From NCBI RefSeq assembly GCF_016722785.1, contig NZ_JAEQNE010000001.1, positions 1,178,001 to 1,242,000 on the forward strand: a stretch of 64,000 nucleotides of DNA. Reading direction: 5' to 3'. Shown one piece after another: positions 36,070 through 43,770 of this stretch. The number at the start of each line of letters is the position of its first letter. The first letter of the stretch is position 1. The notes under the pieces were generated by a model. That model was given only the letters and a program-made list of their open reading frames with translations, was not told the origin of the DNA and ran no database searches. A program made the position numbers and the translations under genes. This DNA comes from Ramlibacter monticola (GTDB lineage: Bacteria > Pseudomonadota > Gammaproteobacteria > Burkholderiales > Burkholderiaceae_C).

Positions 36070-37029
36070 GTGGAAGCGGGCGCGCTCCATCCCCCGGAAG
36101 AAGTCGCCGGCCGCGCCCGGACTTCCGCGCTGAGCCGGCTGGGCAACAGCCGCAACCTCCTCGGGCTGCTGTTCATGCTGCCCGCGGGGGTGCTGCTGCT
36201 GGTGTTCCTCACCTACCCGCTCGGGCTGGGCGTCTGGCTCGGGTTCACCGACACCAAGATCGGCCGCGGCGGCCACTGGGTGGGTTGGGAGAACTACGCC
36301 TTCCTGTGGGGCGACAGCGTCACGCGGCTGGCGCTGTTCAACACCTTCTTCTACACGGTGGTCGCCAGCATCATCAAGTTCGGGCTCGGGCTGTGGCTGG
36401 CGATCCTGCTGAACGAACGCATCCCGTTCAAGACCTTCTTCCGCACGGTGATCCTGCTGCCCTACATCGTGCCCACGGCGCTGTCGGCCATCGCCTTCTG
36501 GTGGATCTACGACTCGCAGTTCTCCATCGTGAGCTGGGCGCTGATGAAGATGGGGCTGATCGACCAGTACATCGACTTCCTCGGCAACCCGATGAACGCG
36601 CGGCTCTCCACCATCGCGGCGAACATCTGGCGCGGCGTCCCCTTCGTGGCGATCACGCTGCTGGCGGGCCTGCAGACCATCCCGCCCTCGCTCTACGAAG
36701 CGGGGGCCATCGACGGCGCCGGCGGCTGGAAGCGCTTCCGCTACATCACGCTGCCGCTGCTCACGCCGATCATCGCGGTGGTGATGACCTTCTCGGTGCT
36801 GTTCACCTTCACCGACTTCCAGCTGATCTACGTGCTCACGCGGGGCGGCCCGCTGAACGCCACGCACCTGATGGCCACGCTGTCGTTCCAGCGCGCCATT
36901 CCGGGCGGGGCGCTGGGCGAAGGCGCGGCGATCGCGATCGCGATGGTGCCCTTCCTGCTGGCGGCCATCCTCTTTTCCTACTTCGGCCTGCAGCGGCGGG
37001 CCTGGCAGCAGGGCGCGAGCGACGAATGA
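36070..37029 (+). CDS. Sugar ABC transporter permease, MalF/UgpA type
   Basis: A 319-residue inner-membrane protein with six hydrophobic helices and the cytoplasmic EAA loop YEAGAIDGAGGWKRFRYITLP that docks the ATPase. The GTG start at 36070 leaves an N-terminal hydrophilic stretch of about 30 residues. It pairs with the MalG-type permease at 37169. The two are separated by an unusual 139-nt gap with two hairpins. Confidence 0.93.
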   Translation: MEAGALHPPEEVAGRARTSALSRLGNSRNLLGLLFMLPAGVLLLVFLTYPLGLGVWLGFTDTKIGRGGHWVGWENYAFLWGDSVTRLALFNTFFYTVVASIIKFGLGLWLAILLNERIPFKTFFRTVILLPYIVPTALSAIAFWWIYDSQFSIVSWALMKMGLIDQYIDFLGNPMNARLSTIAANIWRGVPFVAITLLAGLQTIPPSLYEAGAIDGAGGWKRFRYITLPLLTPIIAVVMTFSVLFTFTDFQLIYVLTRGGPLNATHLMATLSFQRAIPGGALGEGAAIAIAMVPFLLAAILFSYFGLQRRAWQQGASDE

Positions 37030-37168
37030 GCGCCGCACGGCCGCCCGAAGGCGCTCGCCCCCTCCGCTTGCGGAGGGGGGCCTCTGGGGTCCTCACAAAA
37101 ATGCTTCAGCATTTTTGTGGGGTGAGAGGTGTGGCGGAGCATGAAATGCGGAGCCTGGGGGAGGTTCA
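37030..37168 (+). repeat. Two hairpin repeats between the permease genes
   Basis: Stem 1, CCCCCTCCG/CGGAGGGGG with a CTTG loop, spans 37058-37079. Stem 2, CCTCACAAAAATGC (37091-37104) with GCATTTTTGTGGGG (37109-37122), is a 14-bp stem with one G-T pair and a TTCA loop. Neither codes. They interrupt an otherwise tightly packed operon and resemble REP-type elements. Confidence 0.75.
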
Positions 37169-38038
37169 ATGAAGCAGGACAACGACAGCCAGGGCATGGC
37201 CTACCTCGGTTCGCTGCCGAAGCGGACGGTCACCCTCTACATCCCGCTCCTGCTCTTCGTGATCGTGCTGCTGTTCCCGTTCTACTGGATGGCGGTGACG
37301 ACATTCAAGCCGGACAACGAACTGCTGTCGCGCGACGGCAATCCGTTCTGGATCGTGAAGCCGACGCTGGCGCACCTGAACAAGCTGCTGTTCCACACCT
37401 CCTATCCGGAGTGGCTCTGGAACACGATGGTGGTGTCGATCGTCTCCACCTTCGTCTCGCTGCTCTGCTCGGTGTTCGCGGCCTACGCCATCGAGCGGCT
37501 GCGCTTCCGCGGCGCCAAGCAGGTGGGTCTGTCGATCTTCCTCGCCTACCTGGTGCCGCCCTCGATCCTGTTCATCCCGCTGGCGGCGATCGTGTTCAAG
37601 CTGGGGCTGTTCGACACCCGCTGGGCGCTGATCCTCACGTACCCCACCTTCCTGATCCCGTTCGCGACCTGGCTGCTCATGGGCTACTTCCGCTCGATTC
37701 CCTACGAGCTGGAGGAATGCGCCCTGATCGACGGCGCCACCCGCTTCCAGATCCTGTGGAAGATCATCCTGCCGCTGTCGGTGCCGGGCCTGATCTCCGC
37801 CGCGATCTTCGCGTTCACCCTGTCCTGGAACGAGTTCATCTACGCGTTGACCTTCGTCTCCTCGTCCGAAGTCAAGACCGTCTCGGTGGCGGTGGTGACC
37901 GAACTGGTCGAAGGCGACGTCTACCATTGGGGTCCGCTGATGGCCGGCGCGCTGCTCGGATCGCTGCCGGTGGCCATCATCTATTCGTTCTTCGTCGAGT
38001 ACTACGTGTCCGGCCTGACGGGCGCGGTGAAGGAATGA
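37169..38038 (+). CDS. Sugar ABC transporter permease, MalG/UgpE type
   Basis: A 289-residue inner-membrane protein with six hydrophobic helices. The EAA loop LEECALIDGATRFQILWKIILP is present at about residues 185-206. GGGGGAGG lies before the ATG, giving it a strong own ribosome-binding site after the hairpin-containing gap. It forms the heterodimeric channel with the MalF-type permease and is followed 7 nt later by the dehydratase gene, tying import to sugar-acid metabolism. Confidence 0.94.
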   Translation: MKQDNDSQGMAYLGSLPKRTVTLYIPLLLFVIVLLFPFYWMAVTTFKPDNELLSRDGNPFWIVKPTLAHLNKLLFHTSYPEWLWNTMVVSIVSTFVSLLCSVFAAYAIERLRFRGAKQVGLSIFLAYLVPPSILFIPLAAIVFKLGLFDTRWALILTYPTFLIPFATWLLMGYFRSIPYELEECALIDGATRFQILWKIILPLSVPGLISAAIFAFTLSWNEFIYALTFVSSSEVKTVSVAVVTELVEGDVYHWGPLMAGALLGSLPVAIIYSFFVEYYVSGLTGAVKE

Positions 38039-38045
38039 GGCAGCC

Positions 38046-39773
38046 ATGAAGAGAAAGAAGCCCGAGGAGCTGCGCTCCCAGCAATGGTTCGGCCGCCAGG
38101 ACCGCGACGGCTTCGCCTACCGCAGCTGGGTCAAGGGCAAGGGCGTGCCGCACGACCAGTTCGACGGCCGGCCGGTGATCGGCATCTGCAACACCTTCAG
38201 CGAGCTCACGCCCTGCAACTCGCACTTCCGCACGCTCGCGGAGCAGGTGAAGATCGGCGTCTACGAGGCCGGCGGCTTTCCGCTCGAATTCCCGGTGATG
38301 TCGCTCGGCGAGACGCTGCTGCGCCCCACCGCCATGCTGTACCGCAACCTGGCCAGCATGGACGTCGAGGAGTCGATCCGTGGCAACCCCATCGACGGCG
38401 TGGTGCTGCTCATGGGCTGCGACAAGACCACGCCCTCGCTCGTCATGGGCGCCTCCAGCGTGGACCTGCCCACCATCGGCGTCTCCGGCGGCCCCATGCT
38501 CAACGGCAAGTGGCGCGACCAGGAACTCGGCTCGGGCACCGGCGTGTGGAGCATGAGCGAACAGGTGCGCGCCGGCACGCTCCGGCTGCAGGACTTCTTC
38601 GAAGCGGAAAGCTGCATGCACCGCAGCCACGGCCACTGCATGACCATGGGCACGGCCTCCACCATGGCCAGCATGGTGGAGGCGCTGGGAGTGGGCCTGC
38701 CGGGCAACGCGGCCTATCCCGCCGTGGACGGCCGCCGCAACGTGCTGGCCCGCATGGCCGGCCGCCGCATCGTGGACATGGTGCACGAGGACCAGAAGCT
38801 CTCGTCCATCCTCACGCGCAAGGCCTTCGAGAACGCGATCCGGACGCTGGCCGCCATCGGCGGCTCCACCAACGCGGTGATCCACCTGATCGCCATCGCG
38901 CGCCGCATCGGCGTGGAGCTCGCCATCGAGGACTTCGACCGCCTCGGCAGCGAGATGCCCTGCCTGGTGAACCTGCAGCCGTCGGGCCAGCACCTGATGG
39001 AGGACTTCTGCTACGCCGGCGGCCTGCCGGTCGTGATGAAGGAGATCCGCGACTCCCTGCACCTGGATGCGGTCACGGCCAACGGCAAGACCGTGGGCGA
39101 GAACATCGAGGGCGCGCAGAACTGGAACAAGGAAGTGATCCTGCCGCTGGAGGCGCCCTTCAAGGAGAAGGCCGGCATCGCGGTGCTGCGCGGCAACCTG
39201 GCGCCGCGCGGCGCGGTGATCAAGCCCAGCGCCGCCACCCCGGCGCTGATGGTGCATCGCGGCCGGGCCGTGGTGTTCGAGGACATCGAGGACTTCCACC
39301 GGCGCATCGACGACGAGAACCTGGACGTCGACGAGAACTGCGTGCTGGTGCTGAAGAACTGCGGCCCGCGCGGCTACCCCGGCATGGCCGAAGTGGGCAA
39401 CATGCCGCTGCCGCCCAAGGTGCTGCGCAAGGGCATCACCGACATGGTCCGCATCAGCGACGCCCGCATGAGCGGCACGGCCTACGGCACGGTGGTGCTG
39501 CACACGGCGCCGGAGGCCGCCGCGGGCGGGCCGCTGGCCGTCGTGCGCAACGGCGACATCATCGAGCTGGACGTGCCGAAGCGCCGGCTGCACCTGGCGA
39601 TCGGCGACGAGGAACTGAAGCGCCGCCTGGCCGAATGGAAGCCGCCGCAGCCGGCGCTGGCTTCCGGCTACTGGAAGCTCTACACGGACCACGTGCTGCA
39701 GGCCGACGAAGGCGCGGACCTCGACTTCCTGGTGGGCAAGCGCGGGGCCTTCGTGCCGCGGGACAACCATTGA
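38046..39773 (+). CDS. IlvD/Edd-family sugar-acid dehydratase (L-arabonate/D-galactonate type)
   Basis: A 575-residue iron-sulfur dehydratase. The three cluster cysteines are recognisable in CNTFSELTPCNSHF, LMGCDKTTPS and RSHGHCMTMGTAST; the C-terminal part has GPRGYPGMAE and DARMSGTAYG. Within the family the sequence and context fit sugar-acid dehydratases that convert aldonic acids such as D-galactonate, L-arabonate or D-fuconate to 2-keto-3-deoxy acids, rather than IlvD or Edd proper (edd is separate, at 53113-54939). It is followed 6 nt later by a 2-keto-3-deoxygalactonate kinase gene, so D-galactonate is the likeliest substrate (inference). Confidence 0.88.
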   Translation: MKRKKPEELRSQQWFGRQDRDGFAYRSWVKGKGVPHDQFDGRPVIGICNTFSELTPCNSHFRTLAEQVKIGVYEAGGFPLEFPVMSLGETLLRPTAMLYRNLASMDVEESIRGNPIDGVVLLMGCDKTTPSLVMGASSVDLPTIGVSGGPMLNGKWRDQELGSGTGVWSMSEQVRAGTLRLQDFFEAESCMHRSHGHCMTMGTASTMASMVEALGVGLPGNAAYPAVDGRRNVLARMAGRRIVDMVHEDQKLSSILTRKAFENAIRTLAAIGGSTNAVIHLIAIARRIGVELAIEDFDRLGSEMPCLVNLQPSGQHLMEDFCYAGGLPVVMKEIRDSLHLDAVTANGKTVGENIEGAQNWNKEVILPLEAPFKEKAGIAVLRGNLAPRGAVIKPSAATPALMVHRGRAVVFEDIEDFHRRIDDENLDVDENCVLVLKNCGPRGYPGMAEVGNMPLPPKVLRKGITDMVRISDARMSGTAYGTVVLHTAPEAAAGGPLAVVRNGDIIELDVPKRRLHLAIGDEELKRRLAEWKPPQPALASGYWKLYTDHVLQADEGADLDFLVGKRGAFVPRDNH

Positions 39774-39779
39774 GGTGAC

Positions 39780-40667
39780 ATGAACCTCGTCGCCGTCGAC
39801 TGGGGCACCTCGTCCCTGCGCGTCGCGCGCATCGACGGCGAGGGCGCCGTGGTCGAGGAGCGCCGCTCCCCGCGCGGCATCCTCGGCGTGCCGGCCGGCG
39901 CCTTCCCCGCCGTGCTGCGCGAAAGCTGCGGCGACTGGCTGGACCTCCCCGGCGCCCTGTGCCTGATCAGCGGCATGGCGGGCAGTCGCCAGGGCTGGCA
40001 GGAGGCGCCTTATTGCCCCTGTCCCGCCGGCTTCGACGAACTGGCCCGGGCGCTGGCCTGGATCGCGCCCGGAAAGATTGCATTGGTCCCGGGACTCTCG
40101 GTGGACTTCCTCGGCACGCCCGACGTGCTGCGCGGCGAGGAGGTCCAGGTCTTCGGCGCGATGGACCTGCTGCAATTGCGCGACGGCGTCTTCGTGCTGC
40201 CCGGCACGCACTGCAAATGGGTGCGCGTGGCCGAGGGCCGGGTGCTGAACTTCGCCACCTTCATGTCGGGCGAGGTCTACGGGCTGCTGCGCCAGCACTC
40301 CATCCTCGCGCGCAGCCTGCCCGCGGAGGACGGCGCGCTCGACGAAGCCGCCTTCCTGCGCGGCGTGCGCCACGCGCAGCAGGCCCGCTCGATCCTGCAC
40401 GGCGCCTTCAGCACCCGCACGCTGGCCCTGTTCGACCGACTGCCGCAGCCGGCGCTTCCGAGCTACCTCTCCGGGCTGGTGATCGGCGACGAGCTGCGCA
40501 CCCACGCCCTGCACGGACTGGACGTGGTGTTGATCGGCAGCCCGGCGCTCACCGAACGGTATGCACTGGCGCTGCGCGGCCTGGGCTGCGAGGCGCGCCG
40601 GCTCGGCTCCGAGGCCACCTGGCGCGGGCACTGGTCGCTCGCGCGGCAGCTGGGGAACCGGCCGTGA
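39780..40667 (+). CDS. dgoK: 2-dehydro-3-deoxygalactonokinase
   Basis: A 295-residue kinase that phosphorylates 2-keto-3-deoxygalactonate with ATP. The N-terminus VAVDWGTSSLRVARID is the phosphate-1 motif of the ASKHA-type DgoK family, and LPGTHCKWV and FMSGEVYGLL are typical of DgoK. The TGA stop overlaps the GTG start of the aldolase gene (GTGA at 40664). Together with the dehydratase upstream it forms the De Ley-Doudoroff route. Confidence 0.93.
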   Translation: MNLVAVDWGTSSLRVARIDGEGAVVEERRSPRGILGVPAGAFPAVLRESCGDWLDLPGALCLISGMAGSRQGWQEAPYCPCPAGFDELARALAWIAPGKIALVPGLSVDFLGTPDVLRGEEVQVFGAMDLLQLRDGVFVLPGTHCKWVRVAEGRVLNFATFMSGEVYGLLRQHSILARSLPAEDGALDEAAFLRGVRHAQQARSILHGAFSTRTLALFDRLPQPALPSYLSGLVIGDELRTHALHGLDVVLIGSPALTERYALALRGLGCEARRLGSEATWRGHWSLARQLGNRP

Positions 40668-41308
40668 ACCCCGCGCTCGCCGAAGCCTGGCGCCGCGCGC
40701 TGGAAGACCTGCCGCTGGTGGCGATCCTGCGCGGCATCGCGCCGGCGGAAGTCGACGCCGTCGGCGACGCCTTGTGGAACGCGAACTGGCGCCTGTTCGA
40801 AGTGCCGCTGAATTCCCCGCAGCCGCTGGAGAGCATCGCCCGCCTGGCCCGCCGCTTCCCGGGAGCGGTGGTCGGCGCCGGGACCGTCCGCACCGAAGAC
40901 GAGGTGCGGCAGGTGCACGCGGCCGGCGGGCGCCTCGTCGTCTCGCCGCATTTCGATCCGCAGGTGGTGCGCGCCGCCACCTGGTCCGGCATGGTGTGCC
41001 TGCCGGGCGTCATGACGCCCACCGAAGCCTTCGCCGCGCTCGCGGCCGGCGCCACCGGGCTCAAGCTGTTCCCGGCCGAGATGATCCCGCCGGCGACGGT
41101 CAAGGCGCTGCGCGCGGTGCTGCCGCAGGCGGTGCCGCTGCTGCCCGTCGGCGGCATCGCGCCTGCCACCATGGCCGGGTATCTGGCGGCCGGCGCGAAC
41201 GGCTTCGGCATCGGTTCCACGCTCTACCGGCCGGGCACGGACGCCGGCGAAGTCGCGCGGGTCGCGCGCGCCTTCGCCGACGCGTGGGCAGGTACGATGC
41301 GCGCATGA
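40664..41308 (+). CDS. dgoA: 2-dehydro-3-deoxy-6-phosphogalactonate aldolase
   Basis: A 214-residue class I aldolase of the KDPG/KDPGal family that splits the phosphorylated keto-deoxy acid into pyruvate and glyceraldehyde-3-phosphate. VAILRGI, the LFEVPLNSP block and GATGLKLFPAEM with the Schiff-base lysine are visible. LNSP (where Eda has LRTP) is the usual difference of DgoA. Its GTG start overlaps dgoK and its stop overlaps the ATG of the SDR gene (ATGA at 41305), so the three enzymes are translationally coupled. Confidence 0.93.
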   Translation: MNPALAEAWRRALEDLPLVAILRGIAPAEVDAVGDALWNANWRLFEVPLNSPQPLESIARLARRFPGAVVGAGTVRTEDEVRQVHAAGGRLVVSPHFDPQVVRAATWSGMVCLPGVMTPTEAFAALAAGATGLKLFPAEMIPPATVKALRAVLPQAVPLLPVGGIAPATMAGYLAAGANGFGIGSTLYRPGTDAGEVARVARAFADAWAGTMRA

Positions 41309-42099
41309 ACGCGCCCGCCCCCCGGTCTTCCACCCGAGTCAACTTCGGCCTTGCCGGCCGCGTCTGCATCGTCACCGGCGCCAGCCAGGGCATCGGCGAG
41401 GCCTGCGCCCGTCGCCTCGCGCGCGACGGCGCACAGGTGGTCGTGAGCGACATCGAGGATGCGCGCGGGCAGGCGGTGGCGAAGGACGTCGGCGGCCTCT
41501 ACGTCCACTGCGACGTCGGCGACGCGGCGCAGGTCGACGCGCTGGTGCGGCAGGCGATGGGCGCGCACGGCCGCATCGACGTGCTGGTGAACAACGCCGG
41601 CATCTTCAAGGCGGCCGACTTTCTCGACGTGACCGAGGCCGATTTCGACGCCGTGCTGCGCGTGAACCTGAAGGGCTCCTTCCTCATGGGGCAGGCGGTG
41701 GCGCGCGGGATGGTCAAGACCGGCGGCGGCGCCATCGTCAACATGAGTTCCGTCAACGCGGTGCTGACCATCCCCACCATCGCGAGCTACAACGTCAGCA
41801 AGGGCGGCATCAACCAGCTCACGCGGGTGATGGCGCTGGCGCTGGCCGACAAGGGAGTGCGCGTGAACGCCGTGGCGCCCGGCACGATCGCCACCGAGCT
41901 GGCCGCCAAGGCGGTGCTCACGAGCGAGGAAGCGAAGCAGCGGATCATGGGCCGCACGCCCATGAAGCGGTTGGGCGAGCCCTGGGAGGTGGCGGACGTC
42001 GTCGCCTGGCTCGCGAGCGACGCGGCCAGCTACGTCACCGGTGAGATCGTGGTCGTGGACGGCGGGCGCATGACCCTCAACTACACCGTGCCGGTGTAG
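41305..42099 (+). CDS. SDR-family dehydrogenase, probable sugar 1-dehydrogenase
   Basis: A 264-residue classical short-chain dehydrogenase. Motifs: TGASQGIGEACARRLA (cofactor loop), NNAGIF, the catalytic Ser, then YNVSKGG (Tyr-x-x-x-Lys), and PGTIATEL. An Asp at the end of beta-2 (SDIED) favours NAD. In this operon it would oxidise the imported aldose to an aldonolactone, the first step before the dehydratase. A lactonase gene is not present in the cluster. Stop/start overlap with dgoA. Confidence 0.88.
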   Translation: MNAPAPRSSTRVNFGLAGRVCIVTGASQGIGEACARRLARDGAQVVVSDIEDARGQAVAKDVGGLYVHCDVGDAAQVDALVRQAMGAHGRIDVLVNNAGIFKAADFLDVTEADFDAVLRVNLKGSFLMGQAVARGMVKTGGGAIVNMSSVNAVLTIPTIASYNVSKGGINQLTRVMALALADKGVRVNAVAPGTIATELAAKAVLTSEEAKQRIMGRTPMKRLGEPWEVADVVAWLASDAASYVTGEIVVVDGGRMTLNYTVPV

Positions 42100-42108
42100 C
42101 GGCCCCGC

Positions 42109-42309
42109 TCAGCGCGCGCGGCGCGCCGCGGCCGCCTTGCGCACCGGCGCCCGGCGCGGCGCCTGGGCCTCCTGCTGTTCCATGAAGTCGCGGATCAGGC
42201 GGCGCACGACCTGGGACGGCGTCATGTCCTGCGTGCGGCACAGTTCCTCGAAAGCCTGTTTCTTCCCCGGATCGATGAGGACGGTGAGCCGGGCGGTCTT
42301 GAGTTCCAT
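42109..42309 (-). CDS. Ribbon-helix-helix (CopG/MetJ-like) DNA-binding protein, copy 1
   Basis: A 66-residue protein. The beta strand TARLTVLIDP and helices KKQAFEELCRTQDMTPSQVVRRLIRDFMEQ form a ribbon-helix-helix domain, followed by a basic tail (APVRKAAAARRAR). It is closely similar to copy 2, 67 nt away (42377-42559). Ribbon-helix-helix proteins commonly repress their own promoter; a palindrome lies upstream. No toxin-like partner gene is visible. It converges on the SDR gene, with 9 nt between stops. Confidence 0.8.
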   Translation of the reverse strand: MELKTARLTVLIDPGKKQAFEELCRTQDMTPSQVVRRLIRDFMEQQEAQAPRRAPVRKAAAARRAR

Positions 42310-42325
42310 GGGCGAACGGGACTCC

Positions 42326-42339
42326 CTGATGTTAATCAG
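42326..42339. promoter_or_regulatory. Palindrome upstream of ribbon-helix-helix copy 1
   Basis: CTGAT-GTTA-ATCAG, perfect 5-bp arms, lies 16 bp before the start of copy 1 in a short AT-richer stretch. It is a reasonable operator for one of the two ribbon-helix-helix proteins; binding is inferred only. Confidence 0.4.
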
Positions 42340-42376
42340 AGTGTAATTGCTTTCCGCTGCCCGGGGGCCCGCGCGC

Positions 42377-42559
42377 CTAGTCGGCCGCGGTGTCGGCGCT
42401 GCCCGGGCTCCAGCGCACCCCGTGCCTCGTGAGGTACTCGCGGATCAGCTGGCGCACGACCTGCGAGGCCGTGATGTCCTGGGAGGCGCACAGCGCCTCG
42501 AACGCCTTCTTCCTGTCCGCGTCGATGAGGACGGTGAGGCGTGCGGGTTTCTCTTCCAT
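42377..42559 (-). CDS. Ribbon-helix-helix (CopG/MetJ-like) DNA-binding protein, copy 2
   Basis: A 60-residue protein when started at MEEKPARLTVLID, the position aligned with copy 1 (MELKTARLTVLID). Upstream in-frame starts (ATG at 42583, GTG at 42598) would add 8-13 residues but are not conserved between copies. The helices KKAFEALCASQDITASQVVRQLIREYL match copy 1 almost residue for residue, while the tail differs (RWSPGSADTAAD). An inverted repeat ACATGA...TCATGT (42580-42585 and 42602-42607) lies upstream. Tandem duplication is the simplest origin. Confidence 0.75.
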   Translation of the reverse strand: MEEKPARLTVLIDADRKKAFEALCASQDITASQVVRQLIREYLTRHGVRWSPGSADTAAD

Positions 42560-42725
42560 GCGGTCGTCGTGGCTGGCAGACATGATAATACTCTGCACTT
42601 GTCATGTGAGTCCGATGGTAGTACTTCGACGCATGAGCCATGCGGCGCTTCCTGATGGCGCAGGACGGTGGAAACGCAACGGCCATGTAGGCCGGCGGAA
42701 ACGCTGAGCCAGTCGCGGCCGCGGC

Positions 42726-43178
42726 TCAGCGGTCCTCTTCGGCGGGAAGGTCGGCCAGCAGTTCCTGGCACTCGTCGAGCAGCGCATGCAGCGCCAGCAC
42801 GCGCTGCGTGCCCAGCCGCTGGTTGAGGGATTCCTGCGCCACGCGCCAGCGGCGTTGCGCTTCCTGCCGCTTCTCGCGCCCCTTCGCCGTCGCCTCGACC
42901 CGCCGGCTGCGCGCGTCTTCCCCGGCGCCGAGGGTGACCCAGCCCGCGTCGACCAGGGGGCGCAGGTTGCGCGTGAGCGTGGAGGCATCGACTTTCATCG
43001 CCCGGGCCAGGTCCACCGGGCGCACCGGCGCCAGCTTCACCACGTACGACAGCAGCGAGTACTGCGTGCCGCGCAGCCCGGTCTTGCCCACCTCGGCGTC
43101 GTACAGCTGCGCGACCCGGCGCATCAGCTGGCGCAGCTTGAGGTTGGTGCAGCCCTGCGGCTTGACGGCGGCGTCCAT
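42726..43178 (-). CDS. MarR-family transcriptional regulator
   Basis: A 150-residue winged helix-turn-helix regulator. The pattern LAPVRPVDLARAMKVDASTLTRNLRPLVDAGWVTLG is the MarR recognition part, and the wing DARSRRVEATAKG follows. C-terminal helices dimerise. It is divergent from a thioesterase gene across a 55-bp region with palindromes, so it probably represses that gene and itself. The ligand is unknown; MarR proteins beside thioesterases often sense aromatic acids or their CoA esters (inference). Confidence 0.9.
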   Translation of the reverse strand: MDAAVKPQGCTNLKLRQLMRRVAQLYDAEVGKTGLRGTQYSLLSYVVKLAPVRPVDLARAMKVDASTLTRNLRPLVDAGWVTLGAGEDARSRRVEATAKGREKRQEAQRRWRVAQESLNQRLGTQRVLALHALLDECQELLADLPAEEDR

Positions 43179-43193
43179 GCGGATTATTGTACC

Positions 43194-43213
43194 TGCAATC
43201 ATTGCATATGCAA
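43194..43213. promoter_or_regulatory. Operator candidate between marR-type gene and thioesterase gene
   Basis: TTGCATATGCAA (43202-43213) is a perfect 12-bp palindrome and overlaps TGCAATCATTGCA (43194-43206), an almost perfect second palindrome. The whole lies in a 55-bp AT-rich divergent promoter region. MarR proteins typically bind such palindromes. Confidence 0.6.
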
Positions 43214-43233
43214 CTTTCAGTGGAGCACGCGGA

Positions 43234-43764
43234 ATGGACGACCGACTCGAGGAATGGCTGGCGCGCGAGCGCGAGGTGGAGGCGCGGCTGCAGGCCGGCG
43301 CCGGCTGGGGCGCCGTGCCCGCCGGCGAATTCGCCGGGCGCAGCGGGCTGGAGGTGATGCAGGCCATGCTGCGGGGCGAGCTGCCGGCCCCGACCATCAT
43401 GCGCACGCTGGACTTCCGGCTGGTGGAAGTCGGCGAGGGCCGCGCCGTGTTCCAGGGCACGCCCGGCCCGGCGCACGCCAATCCCATGGGCGGCGTGCAC
43501 GGCGGCTGGTACGCCAGCCTGCTCGACTCCGCCCTGGGCTGCGCCGTGCACACGATGATGCCGGCGGGCCGCGCCTACACCACGGCGGAACTGGGCGTGA
43601 ACCTGGTGCGCGCGATCGGGCCGAAGGTCCAGCGCGTGCGGGCCGAAGGCAAGATCGTGCACTGCGGCCGCCAGCTGGCGACCGCGGAGGCGCGGCTGAC
43701 CGGCCCGGACGGCACGCTGTACGCGCACGCCACGACCACCTGCCTGGTGTTCGACCTGCGCTGA
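43234..43764 (+). CDS. PaaI-type hotdog-fold thioesterase
   Basis: A 176-residue acyl-CoA thioesterase. The hotdog signature NPMGGVHGGWYASLLDSALGCAV (catalytic Gly-Gly-x-His region, about residues 86-108) and the final HATTTCLVF strand are diagnostic. The N-terminal 60 residues are a variable extension. It hydrolyses an aromatic or short acyl-CoA, by family. It lies divergently to the MarR regulator that probably controls it. Confidence 0.92.
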   Translation: MDDRLEEWLAREREVEARLQAGAGWGAVPAGEFAGRSGLEVMQAMLRGELPAPTIMRTLDFRLVEVGEGRAVFQGTPGPAHANPMGGVHGGWYASLLDSALGCAVHTMMPAGRAYTTAELGVNLVRAIGPKVQRVRAEGKIVHCGRQLATAEARLTGPDGTLYAHATTTCLVFDLR

Positions 43765-43770
43765 AGCGGC

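Noticed and set aside
38046..39773. ilvD (dihydroxyacid dehydratase of branched-chain amino acid synthesis)
   Set aside because: The context is a sugar ABC importer and dgoK/dgoA, and the sequence fits sugar-acid dehydratases of the same family better.
40664..41308. Second eda gene
   Set aside because: LNSP in the substrate loop and coupling to dgoK fit the galactonate aldolase, while the true eda is at 52469-53122.
42109..42559. Toxin-antitoxin pair
   Set aside because: Both small genes are ribbon-helix-helix proteins and no toxin-like frame lies next to them.
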